A model generated the notes under the pieces. The model saw nothing but the letters and a program-made list of their open reading frames with translations. It was not told the DNA's origin and did not search any database. The position numbers and the translations under genes are program-made. Source: Stenotrophomonas lactitubi (GTDB lineage: Bacteria > Pseudomonadota > Gammaproteobacteria > Xanthomonadales > Xanthomonadaceae). Taken from it: a stretch of DNA of 64,000 nt. This document shows positions 9,533-18,318 of the stretch, piece by piece (the first letter of the stretch is position 1; the number at the start of each line of letters is the position of its first letter). Location: contig NZ_PHQX01000001.1 in the NCBI RefSeq assembly GCF_002803515.1, forward strand, positions 806,001 to 870,000. The letters run 5' to 3'.

Positions 9533-10138
9533 TCAGGCCAGCGCCGGCTCGTGCTTGAGCATGCCGTGGAAACGCTGCAGCACGTATGGATCGATCAGGC
9601 CACCGGCCTGCTCATCGAGTATCCGCAGCACCGTCTCATGCTCCATCGCCGCGCGATAGGGGCGTGCACTGGTCATCGCATCATAGGCATCGACGATGGT
9701 GACGATGCGTGCGCCCAGCGGGATGTTCTCGCCCTGCAGGCCATCGGGATAGCCGCTGCCGTCGAACGCTTCATGGTGGGCGCGGATCAGGCGCGCGACC
9801 GGCGCCGCATCGCTGCGACCAGTGGCCAGGAAGATATGTTCGCCACGTACCGGATGCTCGCGCATGATCGCGCGCTCCTCATCGCTGTGCCGGCGTGGGC
9901 TCAGCAGTACGTCGTCGGGAATGCCGATCTTGCCGATATCGTGGAAGCGTGCGGCCAGGGCGACCTGCGCGCAGGCTTCCTCATCCAGGTCGCAATGCAG
10001 GGCAAGGTGCTGCGCAAGAAGGCCCACGCGGTCGCAGTGGTGGCGGGTATAGGCATCACGCATCTGCAGCGACATCGACAGGGCGTCGATCAGGCAGGCC
10101 TGCGCGTGCAGGAGGTCGGGAGGTCTGGGCAGGGGCAT
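9533..10138 (-). CDS. Stand-alone HD-GYP domain phosphodiesterase
   Basis: Likely c-di-GMP phosphodiesterase made of the HD-GYP domain alone (201 residues), with no receiver or other sensor domain attached. Key motifs are HCDRVGLLAQ, the HD pair in RFHDIGKIGIPD, EHPVRGEHI, the HHEAFDGSGYPDGL block holding GYP, and IVDAYDAMTS. All metal-binding residues seem present, so activity is expected. Having no regulatory domain, it may depend on a partner or on expression control. It lies upstream of no obvious operon partner; the next minus-strand gene, 102 bases on, is the secreted protein ending at 8871. Confidence 0.88.
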   Translation of the reverse strand: MPLPRPPDLLHAQACLIDALSMSLQMRDAYTRHHCDRVGLLAQHLALHCDLDEEACAQVALAARFHDIGKIGIPDDVLLSPRRHSDEERAIMREHPVRGEHIFLATGRSDAAPVARLIRAHHEAFDGSGYPDGLQGENIPLGARIVTIVDAYDAMTSARPYRAAMEHETVLRILDEQAGGLIDPYVLQRFHGMLKHEPALA

Positions 10139-10174
10139 CGGAACTGGCGGCGCGGCGAAGCCGCGCAGGAAACG

Positions 10175-10196
10175 GAAAGGCCCGCAAGAGCGGGCC
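10175..10196 (-). terminator. Intrinsic terminator on the minus strand
   Basis: On the minus strand, GGCCCGC-TCTT-GCGGGCC is followed by TTTCC. It lies downstream of the lipoprotein gene and just before the HD-GYP gene. Confidence 0.6.
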
Positions 10197-10324
10197 GGGG
10201 CGGCGCATAGGGTACCCGCATCGGTGTTGCGCGGGGCGCATCGACGGTATCGCGTGGGGCCGTGCGTTCAGTCGTGTACAGCGTGTCATCGCCCCGGCCG
10301 CATCGGCAACCGGGGCGGCGTGGC

Positions 10325-10840
10325 TCAGCCGGTGGTCTGCAGGTGGATGCGATGGGCTTTGGCGAAGGCATCCTGCGCGTCGCTCAGGGTCTGCATGTCT
10401 TCGTCCATTTTGGTCACGGCTTCATCCAGCGTCTGCAGCAGCGGGGTGACCTGTTCTTCGCTGTAGCCATCGGGCAGGGCAGCCAGCTGTTCCATCACCG
10501 CGAACATCTGTTCGGTGCTCTTCAGGGAGTCGAGCAGGTTCTGGTGCAGTGCATCGGCGTCCTTGCCATGGGTGAACTGCTGGACGAAGACCAGCCGGTC
10601 GGCGATCTCCTTGTGCGCGTTCTTCAGGCCGAAGCGATGCTGCTGCATGCTCTTGCCATCCTGCAGCGACGCATGGAAGGACTCGCCGTTCGGGCCGTTG
10701 GTCCATTGCTCGACCATGCTGACCGTGCCGTTCCAGCTGGCGACATTCTCAAGCAGGTAATCACGGTTGCTCATGCCGTTGTGGCAGGCGGCCAGCAGGC
10801 CCAGGCTGGTGGCGAGCAGAAGGGGGGCGAAACGATTCAC
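10325..10840 (-). CDS. Lipoprotein of unknown function
   Basis: A 171-residue protein with a lipobox signal peptide (LLATSLGLLAAC). The rest is predicted helical and polar, with many Gln, Asp and Met residues, and probably sits in the periplasm attached to a membrane. The start is a GTG at 10840 preceded by AAGGAG with ideal spacing; an ATG 42 bases upstream lacks that support. It lies downstream of mfd on the same strand, with a terminator between. The family is not recognised. Confidence 0.72.
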   Translation of the reverse strand: MNRFAPLLLATSLGLLAACHNGMSNRDYLLENVASWNGTVSMVEQWTNGPNGESFHASLQDGKSMQQHRFGLKNAHKEIADRLVFVQQFTHGKDADALHQNLLDSLKSTEQMFAVMEQLAALPDGYSEEQVTPLLQTLDEAVTKMDEDMQTLSDAQDAFAKAHRIHLQTTG

Positions 10841-10871
10841 GGCAACACTCCTTGTCGCGGGCGCAGTAAAC

Positions 10872-10911
10872 GGAAAGGGCACCGGTCTGCCGCCCGCGGC
10901 GGACCGGCGCC
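10872..10911 (-). terminator. Intrinsic terminator after mfd
   Basis: On the minus strand, the stem GGCGCCGGTC / GACCGGTGCC (one wobble pair) is followed by CTTTCC, immediately after the mfd stop. Confidence 0.65.
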
Positions 10912-10922
10912 TTGGAGATCGA

Positions 10923-13900
10923 TCAGCGCAGGGCCAGGGTCAGCAGCAGCGCGCGTGCGGCATTGAAGCGGTCTTCGGGCAGCGGCAGCGGATGCTTGAC
11001 GCGCAGCTTGTCCGGACCGTCCATGGCATAGAGGTTCGGTTGTTTCTGGATCAGCTGGATCACCGCCATCGGGTCGATGTTCGGCTTGGATTCGAACACG
11101 ATGCGGCCACCATTCTCGCCCAGGTCCAGCTTGCGGATGCCCAGCGTGCTGGCCTGCAGCTTCAGCTCGGCGATGGCGAACAGGTTCTTGGCCGCATCCG
11201 GCAGCAGGCCGAAGCGGTCGATCATCTCCACCTGCAGCTCGCGGAGCGCATCGCTGTCGCGCGCGCTGGAAATGCGCTTGTACAACGTCAGGCGGGTGTG
11301 CACGTCCGGCAGGTAGTCGTCCGGAATCAGCGCCGGCACATGCAGTTCGACCTCGGCGCCACGCGCTTCTTCGCCGGCATCGATGTCGGGCAGATGGCCC
11401 TGCTTGATGCTGCGCACGGCACGTTCCAGCAGCTCGGTATACAGGCTGAAGCCCACTTCGGCCATCTGCCCGCTCTGGTCTTCGCCGAGCAGTTCACCGG
11501 CACCGCGGATTTCCAGATCGTGCGTGGCCAAGGTGAAGCCGGCACCCAGTTCGTCCATCGAGGCGATTGCTTCCAGGCGCTTTTCCGCGTCGGGCGTGAT
11601 CGAGCGACGGTCCGGTACAACCAGGTAGGCATAGGCGCGGTGGTGCGAACGACCGACGCGGCCACGCAGCTGATGCAGCTGGGCCAGGCCGAAGCGGTCG
11701 GCACGGTTGATGATGATGGTGTTGGCGTTGGGGATGTCGATGCCCGATTCGATGATCGTGGTCGACAGCAGCACGTTGAAGCGCTGCTTCTGGAAGTCCA
11801 GCATCACCTTTTCCAGCTCGCGCTCTGGCATCTGCCCATGGGCGATGCCGATGCGCGCTTCGGGCACCAGCTCGGACAGCTCGCGTTGCATGCGGCCGAT
11901 GCTTTCCACGTCGTTGTGCAGGAAATACAGCTGGCCACCGCGTGCCAGCTCGCGTTGGAAGGCTTCGCGCAGCAGCGCGTTGTCCCACTGGGTGATGAAG
12001 GTCTGCACCGCCAGCCGGTTCGGCGGCGGGGTGGCGATGATCGACAGGTCGCGCAGGCCGGCCATGGCCATGTTCAACGTACGCGGGATCGGCGTGGCGG
12101 TCAGGGTCAGCAGGTGCACGTTGGCGCGCAGTGCCTTCAGCGCCTCCTTCTGGCGCACGCCGAAGCGCTGCTCCTCGTCGACGACGACCATGCCCAGATC
12201 CTTGAACTTCACGTCCGGCTGCAGCAGGCGATGGGTGCCGACGATGACGTCGATGGTGCCAGCGGCGACCTTCTCCAGCTCGGCCTTGATCTCCTTGGTG
12301 CTCTTGAAGCGCGACAGCACTTCGACCTTCATCGGATAGTCGGCGAAGCGGTCGCGGAAGTTGCGGTAATGCTGTTCGGCCAGCAGCGTGGTCGGCACCA
12401 GCACCGCCACCTGCTTGCCGGCGCTGGCGGCGGCGAATGCGGCACGCACCGCGACTTCGGTCTTGCCGAAGCCCACATCGCCACAGACCACGCGGTCCAT
12501 CGGCTGGCTGCTGGCCAGGTCACGCAGGGTGGCGTCGATGGCGGCCAGCTGGTCCGGGGTTTCCTCGAACGGGAAACCGGCGGCGAACGGCTCGTACATC
12601 GCGCGGTCCACCTGCAGTGCCAGTCCGGCACGCGCCTGGCGGCGGGCCTGGATCTCCAGCAGTTCAGCGGCCACATCGCGGACCTTCTCGGCAGCCTTGC
12701 GCTTGGCCTTGCTCCACTGCTCGCCACCCAGCGAATGCAGGGGTGCGGTCTCGGCCGAGGCGCCGGAATAGCGGCTGATCAGATGCAGCTGCGCGACCGG
12801 CACGTACAGCCGGTCGCCCTTGGCGTATTCGATTTCCAGGAATTCGCCGGGCATGCCACCGACGTCCATCGCGATCAGTCCGCGATAGCGGCCGACACCA
12901 TGGTCCTCGTGCACGATCGGCGCGCCTTCGGTCAGCTCGCCGAGATCGCGGATGATCGCTTCCGGCTCACGTCCGGCGCGGCGCGTGCGGCGTGTGCTGC
13001 CGGCGCGCTCGGGGAACAGCTGGCGTTCGGTCAGCACCGCGATGTGCGGCGCATCCAATGCGAAGCCGTCTTCCAGCGGCGCCACGGCAATGGCGAAGCG
13101 TTCGTCGCTGGCCAGGAAGGACAGCAGGTCGGCCACCACCGGCGGCTTCAGCTCGGCCGCCTGCAGCACTTCCAGCAGGGCCTCACGGCGGCCGGGTGAA
13201 TCGGCGGCAATCAGCACACGGCCAGGGTAATGGCCGAGGAAGGATTTCAGTGCGTCACCGGCCGGTGCCTCGCGTGCGGCCACCGGCAGCGGCGGCAACG
13301 GCTGGTCGCCCAGCGCATGCGCCTCGGCAATGCGCGCGTGATCGGCAGCCCATACCTCGATGCGCGGTGCGTCGTTCAGCCGCTCGCGCAGCAGGTCCGG
13401 CGACAGGTACAGCGCCGACGGTGGCAGCAGCGGCCGTTCAACATCATGGCGGCGTTGCTCGTAGCGCTCGCCGGTCTGCGTCCAGAAGGTCTCTGCCGCT
13501 TCAGCGGCACCGACGCAGACCACCGGCAGGCTGCCGGCAGGCAGGTAGTCGAACAGGGTGGCGGTGCGCTCGAAGAACAGCGGCAGGTAGTACTCGATGC
13601 CAGCCGGCGCCAGGCCCGATTTCAGATCCTGGTACAGCGAACTGCGACGGGTATCGACGTCGAAGCGCTCGCGCAGGGTGGCCAGCACCCGCGCGATGCT
13701 GGCGTCGTCCATCGGCACTTCGCGACCGGGCAGCATGTGCACCGCCTCGACCTTGTCCAGCGAGCGCTGGCTTTCCGGATCGAATGCACGGATCGAATCG
13801 ATGTCTTCGTCCAGCAGCTCCACCCGCAGCGGCTCGTCGGCGCCCATCGGGTAGACGTCAAGCAGGCCACCGCGCACGGCGAAGTCACCCGGGTCCATCA

Positions 13901-14387
13901 CCTGCGGCACGTTGCGGTAACCGGCGCTTTCGAGGCGACGCTTCTCCGCTTCCAGGTCCAGGCGCTGGCCGACTTCAAGGTTGAAGCTGCCGCCGATGAC
14001 GTAGCTGCGGGGTGCCAGCTGCTGCAGAAGGGTCTGCACCGGTACCACCACCAGGCCACGCTTCAGCGTGGGCAGGCGGTGCAGGGCCGACAGGCGCTGC
14101 GAAATGATGTCCGGGTGCGGGCTGAAGCGGTCGTAGGGCAGCGTTTCCCAGTCCGGGAACGCCACCACCGGCAGGCTCGGGTCGCCTCCCAGCAGGGTAT
14201 GCAGATCCGCTTCGATCTGGTTGGCACCGTGGTTGTCACGGGCCACCACCAGTACCGGGGCATCATGCGTGCGCGCTGCCTGGGCCAGATACCAAGCCAG
14301 GGCAGTGGGCGAGGCGGGGGCGCGCCACCAGGCGCGGAGCTGGCCGGCACGTGGCAACGGCGGGGCGGGGAATGGAGTACGCGACAT
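10923..14387 (-). CDS. mfd: Transcription-repair coupling factor Mfd
   Basis: DNA translocase that removes RNA polymerase stalled at lesions and recruits UvrA for nucleotide excision repair. The 1154-residue protein shows the UvrB-like N-terminal domains (ARDNHGANQIEADL, ALPYDRFSPH-like block), the RNA-polymerase-interacting domain (HEDHGVGRYRGL), Walker A GDVGFGKTE, the DEEQ helicase box (VVVDEEQRFGVRQKE), TATPIPRTL, the TRG motif region and the C-terminal regulatory domain. Length is normal. It is probably monocistronic, with its own terminator. Confidence 0.97.
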   Translation of the reverse strand: MSRTPFPAPPLPRAGQLRAWWRAPASPTALAWYLAQAARTHDAPVLVVARDNHGANQIEADLHTLLGGDPSLPVVAFPDWETLPYDRFSPHPDIISQRLSALHRLPTLKRGLVVVPVQTLLQQLAPRSYVIGGSFNLEVGQRLDLEAEKRRLESAGYRNVPQVMDPGDFAVRGGLLDVYPMGADEPLRVELLDEDIDSIRAFDPESQRSLDKVEAVHMLPGREVPMDDASIARVLATLRERFDVDTRRSSLYQDLKSGLAPAGIEYYLPLFFERTATLFDYLPAGSLPVVCVGAAEAAETFWTQTGERYEQRRHDVERPLLPPSALYLSPDLLRERLNDAPRIEVWAADHARIAEAHALGDQPLPPLPVAAREAPAGDALKSFLGHYPGRVLIAADSPGRREALLEVLQAAELKPPVVADLLSFLASDERFAIAVAPLEDGFALDAPHIAVLTERQLFPERAGSTRRTRRAGREPEAIIRDLGELTEGAPIVHEDHGVGRYRGLIAMDVGGMPGEFLEIEYAKGDRLYVPVAQLHLISRYSGASAETAPLHSLGGEQWSKAKRKAAEKVRDVAAELLEIQARRQARAGLALQVDRAMYEPFAAGFPFEETPDQLAAIDATLRDLASSQPMDRVVCGDVGFGKTEVAVRAAFAAASAGKQVAVLVPTTLLAEQHYRNFRDRFADYPMKVEVLSRFKSTKEIKAELEKVAAGTIDVIVGTHRLLQPDVKFKDLGMVVVDEEQRFGVRQKEALKALRANVHLLTLTATPIPRTLNMAMAGLRDLSIIATPPPNRLAVQTFITQWDNALLREAFQRELARGGQLYFLHNDVESIGRMQRELSELVPEARIGIAHGQMPERELEKVMLDFQKQRFNVLLSTTIIESGIDIPNANTIIINRADRFGLAQLHQLRGRVGRSHHRAYAYLVVPDRRSITPDAEKRLEAIASMDELGAGFTLATHDLEIRGAGELLGEDQSGQMAEVGFSLYTELLERAVRSIKQGHLPDIDAGEEARGAEVELHVPALIPDDYLPDVHTRLTLYKRISSARDSDALRELQVEMIDRFGLLPDAAKNLFAIAELKLQASTLGIRKLDLGENGGRIVFESKPNIDPMAVIQLIQKQPNLYAMDGPDKLRVKHPLPLPEDRFNAARALLLTLALR

Positions 14388-14443
14388 GAACCGCGGATTT
14401 TAGCAGAAGCCCCCGCCGGGCCCATGATCGTTACGTGACCGGG

Positions 14444-14511
14444 GTAGCGCCGGGCCATGCCCGGCGAGCGCAGCGGTCGGATCAACATCGCCGGGCAGGG
14501 CCCGGCGCTAC
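14444..14511. repeat. Inverted pair of GTAGCGCCGGGC REPs
   Basis: Two GTAG-headed palindromes of the GCCGGGC/GCCCGGC subtype face each other between the GNAT gene and mfd. Confidence 0.85.
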
Positions 14512-14513
14512 CG

Positions 14514-15059
14514 TCAGTTGTCCAGTTCCAGCACCATCCGCACCAGGCCTTCGGCCCCGTTCGGGTGTGGTACCGGCTTGAAGCCCAGCGAGGCGGCCAG
14601 CTGCTTCATCGGCTCGTTCTCGGCGGCAACATCGCCGTACAGGCGGTCCAGATACTTGCCGCGGCCCCATTTCACCAGCTTGCGCATCAGCTGGCGGCCC
14701 AGGCCCTGACCGATCAGGAACCGGCTGATCAGGATCGCGTACTCGGCTTCACGGGTACCGGGGATGATCGAGGCACGGGCCACCGCGCCGACCACGGCCT
14801 CACCGGCCGGCAGCGACTCGGCGGCGACCAGGGTGATCTCGGTCTTCGGATTGGGGTGGGTCAGGCGCTGGGTGGTTTCCGGCGACAGCTCGGTCACCGA
14901 CTGCAGGAAGCGGTCGCGGATTTCTTCCGGCCCGAACAGGCTGAAGGCGGCCTGCAGCGGCGCGCCATCTTCCGGGCGGATGGGGCGGATCAGCAGCTCG
15001 TGGCCGCTGGGAGCCTTGAAGATCTCATGCCAGGGCGGCATGCGGTTGCGAGTGGCCAT
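14514..15059 (-). CDS. GNAT family N-acetyltransferase
   Basis: A 181-residue single-domain acyl-CoA transferase. The acetyl-CoA pocket motif shows as LIGQGLGRQLMRKLVKWGR, after IRPIRPEDGAPLQAAFS at the N-terminus and EAEYAILI in the central strand. The N-terminal arrangement resembles the acetyltransferase module attached to acyl-CoA synthetases in protein lysine acetyltransferases (Pat type), but here it stands alone. It lies 95 bases after rlmJ on the same strand. The substrate is unknown. Confidence 0.85.
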   Translation of the reverse strand: MATRNRMPPWHEIFKAPSGHELLIRPIRPEDGAPLQAAFSLFGPEEIRDRFLQSVTELSPETTQRLTHPNPKTEITLVAAESLPAGEAVVGAVARASIIPGTREAEYAILISRFLIGQGLGRQLMRKLVKWGRGKYLDRLYGDVAAENEPMKQLAASLGFKPVPHPNGAEGLVRMVLELDN

Positions 15060-15154
15060 ACCGGGTGATTCCTTGGTGGTCCATCGATTGTGTCATCACC
15101 GGGGCTGCATTCCGTGAACGAAAGGCTCACGGTCGTACAGCCTCGTGAAGGCCC

Positions 15155-16012
15155 TTATTCGGCCGTCTTCAGCCAGTCCAGGCGGGTGCTGGCACCGGGT
15201 TCGCCCAGATGCTGGCGCAGCGCCGGCAGGGCCGGGCCGACCACGCGGTCGAACTGCCAGGGTGCATTGAGCACCAGCATGCCACTGCCGTTGAGGCGCA
15301 GCGGCGAGTCGTCCGGGCGCACCAGGAACTCGATGGTCACGGCCGACTTCACCGGCAGTGCGGCGGCCTTGCGCAGGAAATGCAGGATGGTGCGGCGCTG
15401 CTTGATCGGGAACCAGACCGCACAGGTGGCCTGCGGCCAGCGCGCCAGGGTCTCGGCCAGCGCAGCGAGGACCGCCTGGTACTCGGCGTCCTGGGCCTCG
15501 TAGGGCGGGTCGATCAGGACCAGGCCGCGGCCGATCTTGGCGCCGTTGGCCTTGGGCGGCAGCAGCGAACGCAGCAGCGCGTAGCCGTCACCGGGGTGTA
15601 CGCCGACGCGGCTGTCATGGGCGAACAGGGTCTTCAGCGAGGCGGCTTCGTCCTCCTGCAGCTCGCACACCGCCATGCGGTCCTGCGGGCGCATGGCCTG
15701 CGCGCTCAGCAGCGGCGAGCCTGGGTAGGAGATCATCGCGCCGACCGGATTGTCGGCCTGTACCGCCTTCAGGTAGCGCTCGACCACCTCCGGCAGTTTG
15801 GGCTGGGCCATCAGCCGCATGACCCCGGATTCGGCCTCAAGGGTCTTGCGGCTTTCTTCGCTGGCCAGCAGGTAGCGGCCGGCACCGCCGTGGGTGTCGA
15901 GCACGAAGAACGGGCTGTCCTTGCGCTTGAAGCTGTCGATCAGGGCCAGCTGCACGATGTGCTTGAGGACATCGGCGTGGTTGCCGGCGTGGAAGGCGTG
16001 GCGATAGTTCAT
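15155..16012 (-). CDS. rlmJ: 23S rRNA (adenine2030-N6)-methyltransferase RlmJ
   Basis: Methylates N6 of A2030 in 23S rRNA with S-adenosylmethionine. The 285-residue protein opens with the family signature MNYRHAFHAGNHADVLKH, then FFVLDTHGGAGRYLL for cofactor binding, YPGSPLLSAQAMR, and the catalytic LIDPPYE motif. Length and order match E. coli RlmJ. It is divergent from creB with only 47 bases between starts. Confidence 0.95.
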   Translation of the reverse strand: MNYRHAFHAGNHADVLKHIVQLALIDSFKRKDSPFFVLDTHGGAGRYLLASEESRKTLEAESGVMRLMAQPKLPEVVERYLKAVQADNPVGAMISYPGSPLLSAQAMRPQDRMAVCELQEDEAASLKTLFAHDSRVGVHPGDGYALLRSLLPPKANGAKIGRGLVLIDPPYEAQDAEYQAVLAALAETLARWPQATCAVWFPIKQRRTILHFLRKAAALPVKSAVTIEFLVRPDDSPLRLNGSGMLVLNAPWQFDRVVGPALPALRQHLGEPGASTRLDWLKTAE

Positions 16013-16059
16013 GGGCGGCAGTGTACGGGGCGAGGGCCGCAGCGGCTATGCTGCGCGCC

Positions 16060-16773
16060 ATGACAGCGCCTGTTACCCATGTCCTGGTGGTTGAAGACGA
16101 AGCGGCCATCGCCGAAACCGTGCTCTATGCGCTGCGCAGCGAAGGCTATGCGGCCAGCCACAGCCTGCTGGGCGGGCAAGCCCTGCAGCAGCTGCAGGCC
16201 GGCGATATCGACCTGGTGGTGCTGGATGTCGGCCTGCCAGACCTCAGTGGTTTCGAGGTCTGTCGCCGGCTGCGCGCCCTGCCGGGGCCGGTGGCGCAGG
16301 TGCCGGTGATCTTCCTGACCGCACGCAACGACGAACTCGACCGCGTGCTGGGCCTGGAGCTGGGGGCCGACGACTACATGGCCAAGCCGTTCTCGCCGCG
16401 CGAGCTGGTAGCGCGGGTGCGTGCCCGGCTGCGGCGTGCCACGCCCGCTCCGGCCGCCTCGGGTGCCGAGACCGGCTGGCAGGAACATGGTGCCTTCGCC
16501 ATCGATCGTGAAGGCCGCCGCATCCGCTTCCAGGGCCACGCGCTGGACCTGACCCGCTATGAATATGCCCTGCTGGAAGCGCTGCTGCAGCGCCCCGGCG
16601 CGATCCTCAGCCGCGCCCAGTTGATGGACCGTGGCTGGGACAGCGCCGCCGACAGCGCTGACCGCACCGTCGACACCCACGTCAAGACGTTGCGCGCCAA
16701 GCTGCGGGCGGCCGGCGCCAGCGGTGAGCCGATCCGCACCCATCGCGGCCTCGGCTACGCCCTGGAGGTCTGA
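16060..16773 (+). CDS. creB: Response regulator CreB (OmpR family)
   Basis: DNA-binding response regulator of the CreBC system, which in Stenotrophomonas and Aeromonas affects beta-lactamase expression and envelope homeostasis. The receiver domain holds VVEDEAAI, the phosphoacceptor Asp in LVVLDVGLPDLSG, and LTARNDELDRVLGLELGADD. The C-terminal winged helix ends RTVDTHVKTLRAKLRAAG and RTHRGLGYALEV, very close to E. coli CreB. ATG at 16060 (MTAPVTHVLVVEDE) fits the family; ATG 16048 and GTG 16021 are alternatives. creC follows after three bases. Confidence 0.93.
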   Translation: MTAPVTHVLVVEDEAAIAETVLYALRSEGYAASHSLLGGQALQQLQAGDIDLVVLDVGLPDLSGFEVCRRLRALPGPVAQVPVIFLTARNDELDRVLGLELGADDYMAKPFSPRELVARVRARLRRATPAPAASGAETGWQEHGAFAIDREGRRIRFQGHALDLTRYEYALLEALLQRPGAILSRAQLMDRGWDSAADSADRTVDTHVKTLRAKLRAAGASGEPIRTHRGLGYALEV

Positions 16774-16776
16774 CGG

Positions 16777-18237
16777 GTGCGTCTGGTCCTGAAACTGTTC
16801 CTGGGCTTCTTCCTGATCGTGGGCATCGCCGCGTTCTTCGTGATGCGCGTGTTCGTCAATGAAGTGAAGCCGGGCGTGCGCCAGGCGATGGAATCGACCC
16901 TGGTGGATGCGGCCAACGTGCTGGCGGAGATGGCCGCCGCCGACGTCAAGGCCGGCACCATCCGCAACGGCAGCTTCACCCGCAACCTGGCCAAGGCCCG
17001 GCAGCGCGACCTGAAGGCGATGGTCTGGCGCTTCCCCAAGCGTGCGCTGGACTACCGGGTGACGATCACCGACGCCAAGGGCATCGTGATCTACGACTCG
17101 TTGGGCCGCGACGTGGGGCGCGACAATTCGCGCTGGAACGATGTCTATCGCACCCTGCGCGGCGAGTACGGCGCGCGCTCCAGCCCAGAAACGCCGGGCG
17201 ATGACAGCAACACGGTGATGCACGTGGCCGCGCCGGTGTACGACCCGGTCGATGGCAATACCCTGATCGGCGTGCTCAGCCTGGCCCAGCCCAACCGCAG
17301 CATCGATCCGTTCATTGCCGCCAGCCAGCGCGCCATCATCGAACGCGGCGCGTGGCTGATCGGCCTGTCGGCGCTGGTGGGTGTGCTGGTGACGATGTGG
17401 CTGACCAACGGCCTGGGCCAGCTCAGTCGCTACGCGCGGGCAGTCAGCGCCGGCGAACCGGTGCCGCCGCCGAAGCGCCGCAACGATGAGATCGGCGAGC
17501 TTGGCCAGGCGCTGGAGACGATGCGGCGCAAGCTGGAAGGCAAGGCGTACGTCGAACAGTACGTGCAATCGCTGACCCACGAGATGAAGAGTCCGTTGGC
17601 GGCGATCCGCGGTGCGGCCGAACTGCTGCAGGAGCCGATGGCCGACGCCGACCGCGCGCATTTCGCACGCAGCATCGTCGACCAGCAGGAGCGGCTGACC
17701 GAAACCATCGACAAGCTGTTGGCGCTGGCCGAGGTCGAGCAGCACGGCTGGTTGCAGACCCGTGATCCGATTGCCTTGCCCGCGCTGCTGCAGGAAGCCG
17801 CAACGGCAGCGCAGGTACGCGCGCAGGCCGCCGGTGTCGAGCTGCATATCGAGCAGGTGCCCGACCTGCGCGTGCAGGGCGATGGCTATCTGCTGCGGCA
17901 AGCCCTGCACAACCTGATCGACAACGCCATTGCGTTCTCGCCGCCCGGGACACAGGTGCAGTTGGATGCACAGCTGGACGGGCAGGGCGTACGCCTGCAG
18001 GTTGCCGACCGTGGCGCGGGCATTCCCGATTACGCGCGCGAGCGCGTGTTTGAACGCTTCTATTCGCTGGCCCGACCCGGCACCGGCCGCCGCAGTTCCG
18101 GCCTCGGCCTGCCCTTCGTGCAGGAAGTCGCGCGCCTGCATGACGGCCGCGCCAGCCTGCAGCCGCGCGAAGCAGGCGGCACCGTGGCCAGCCTGTGGCT
18201 GCCGCTGGCGATACCAGGGCAGCGTCCGCGGCGCTGA
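16777..18237 (+). CDS. creC: Sensor histidine kinase CreC
   Basis: Inner-membrane sensor kinase partner of CreB, 486 residues, GTG start. It has TM1 at about residues 5-25, a periplasmic domain (Cache-like, with DYRVTITDAKGIVIYDS), TM2 near WLIGLSALVGVLVTMWL, a HAMP region, the dimerisation/phosphoacceptor helix LTHEMKSPLAAIRG, and a complete HATPase with NLIDNAIAF, DRGAGIP and GLGLPFV. The RYARAVSAGE linker also resembles CreC. It is co-transcribed with creB, and creD follows 81 bases on behind its own probable cre tag. Confidence 0.93.
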   Translation: MRLVLKLFLGFFLIVGIAAFFVMRVFVNEVKPGVRQAMESTLVDAANVLAEMAAADVKAGTIRNGSFTRNLAKARQRDLKAMVWRFPKRALDYRVTITDAKGIVIYDSLGRDVGRDNSRWNDVYRTLRGEYGARSSPETPGDDSNTVMHVAAPVYDPVDGNTLIGVLSLAQPNRSIDPFIAASQRAIIERGAWLIGLSALVGVLVTMWLTNGLGQLSRYARAVSAGEPVPPPKRRNDEIGELGQALETMRRKLEGKAYVEQYVQSLTHEMKSPLAAIRGAAELLQEPMADADRAHFARSIVDQQERLTETIDKLLALAEVEQHGWLQTRDPIALPALLQEAATAAQVRAQAAGVELHIEQVPDLRVQGDGYLLRQALHNLIDNAIAFSPPGTQVQLDAQLDGQGVRLQVADRGAGIPDYARERVFERFYSLARPGTGRRSSGLGLPFVQEVARLHDGRASLQPREAGGTVASLWLPLAIPGQRPRR

Positions 18238-18238
18238 C

Positions 18239-18254
18239 TTCACACTCGCTTCAA
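18239..18254 (+). promoter_or_regulatory. CreB-binding cre-tag-like site before creD
   Basis: TTCAC-ACTCGC-TTCAA matches the cre tag pattern TTCAC-N6-TTCAC in 9 of 10 fixed positions. It lies 64 bases before the creD ATG, overlapping the creC stop region. This is where CreB would activate creD, as known in E. coli and Aeromonas. Confidence 0.7.
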
Positions 18255-18318
18255 ATTCGCCACAAACCCTGCTCACCGCAGCGATCCATCCTGCAGTCCT
18301 CTCCAACGAGGACGGACG

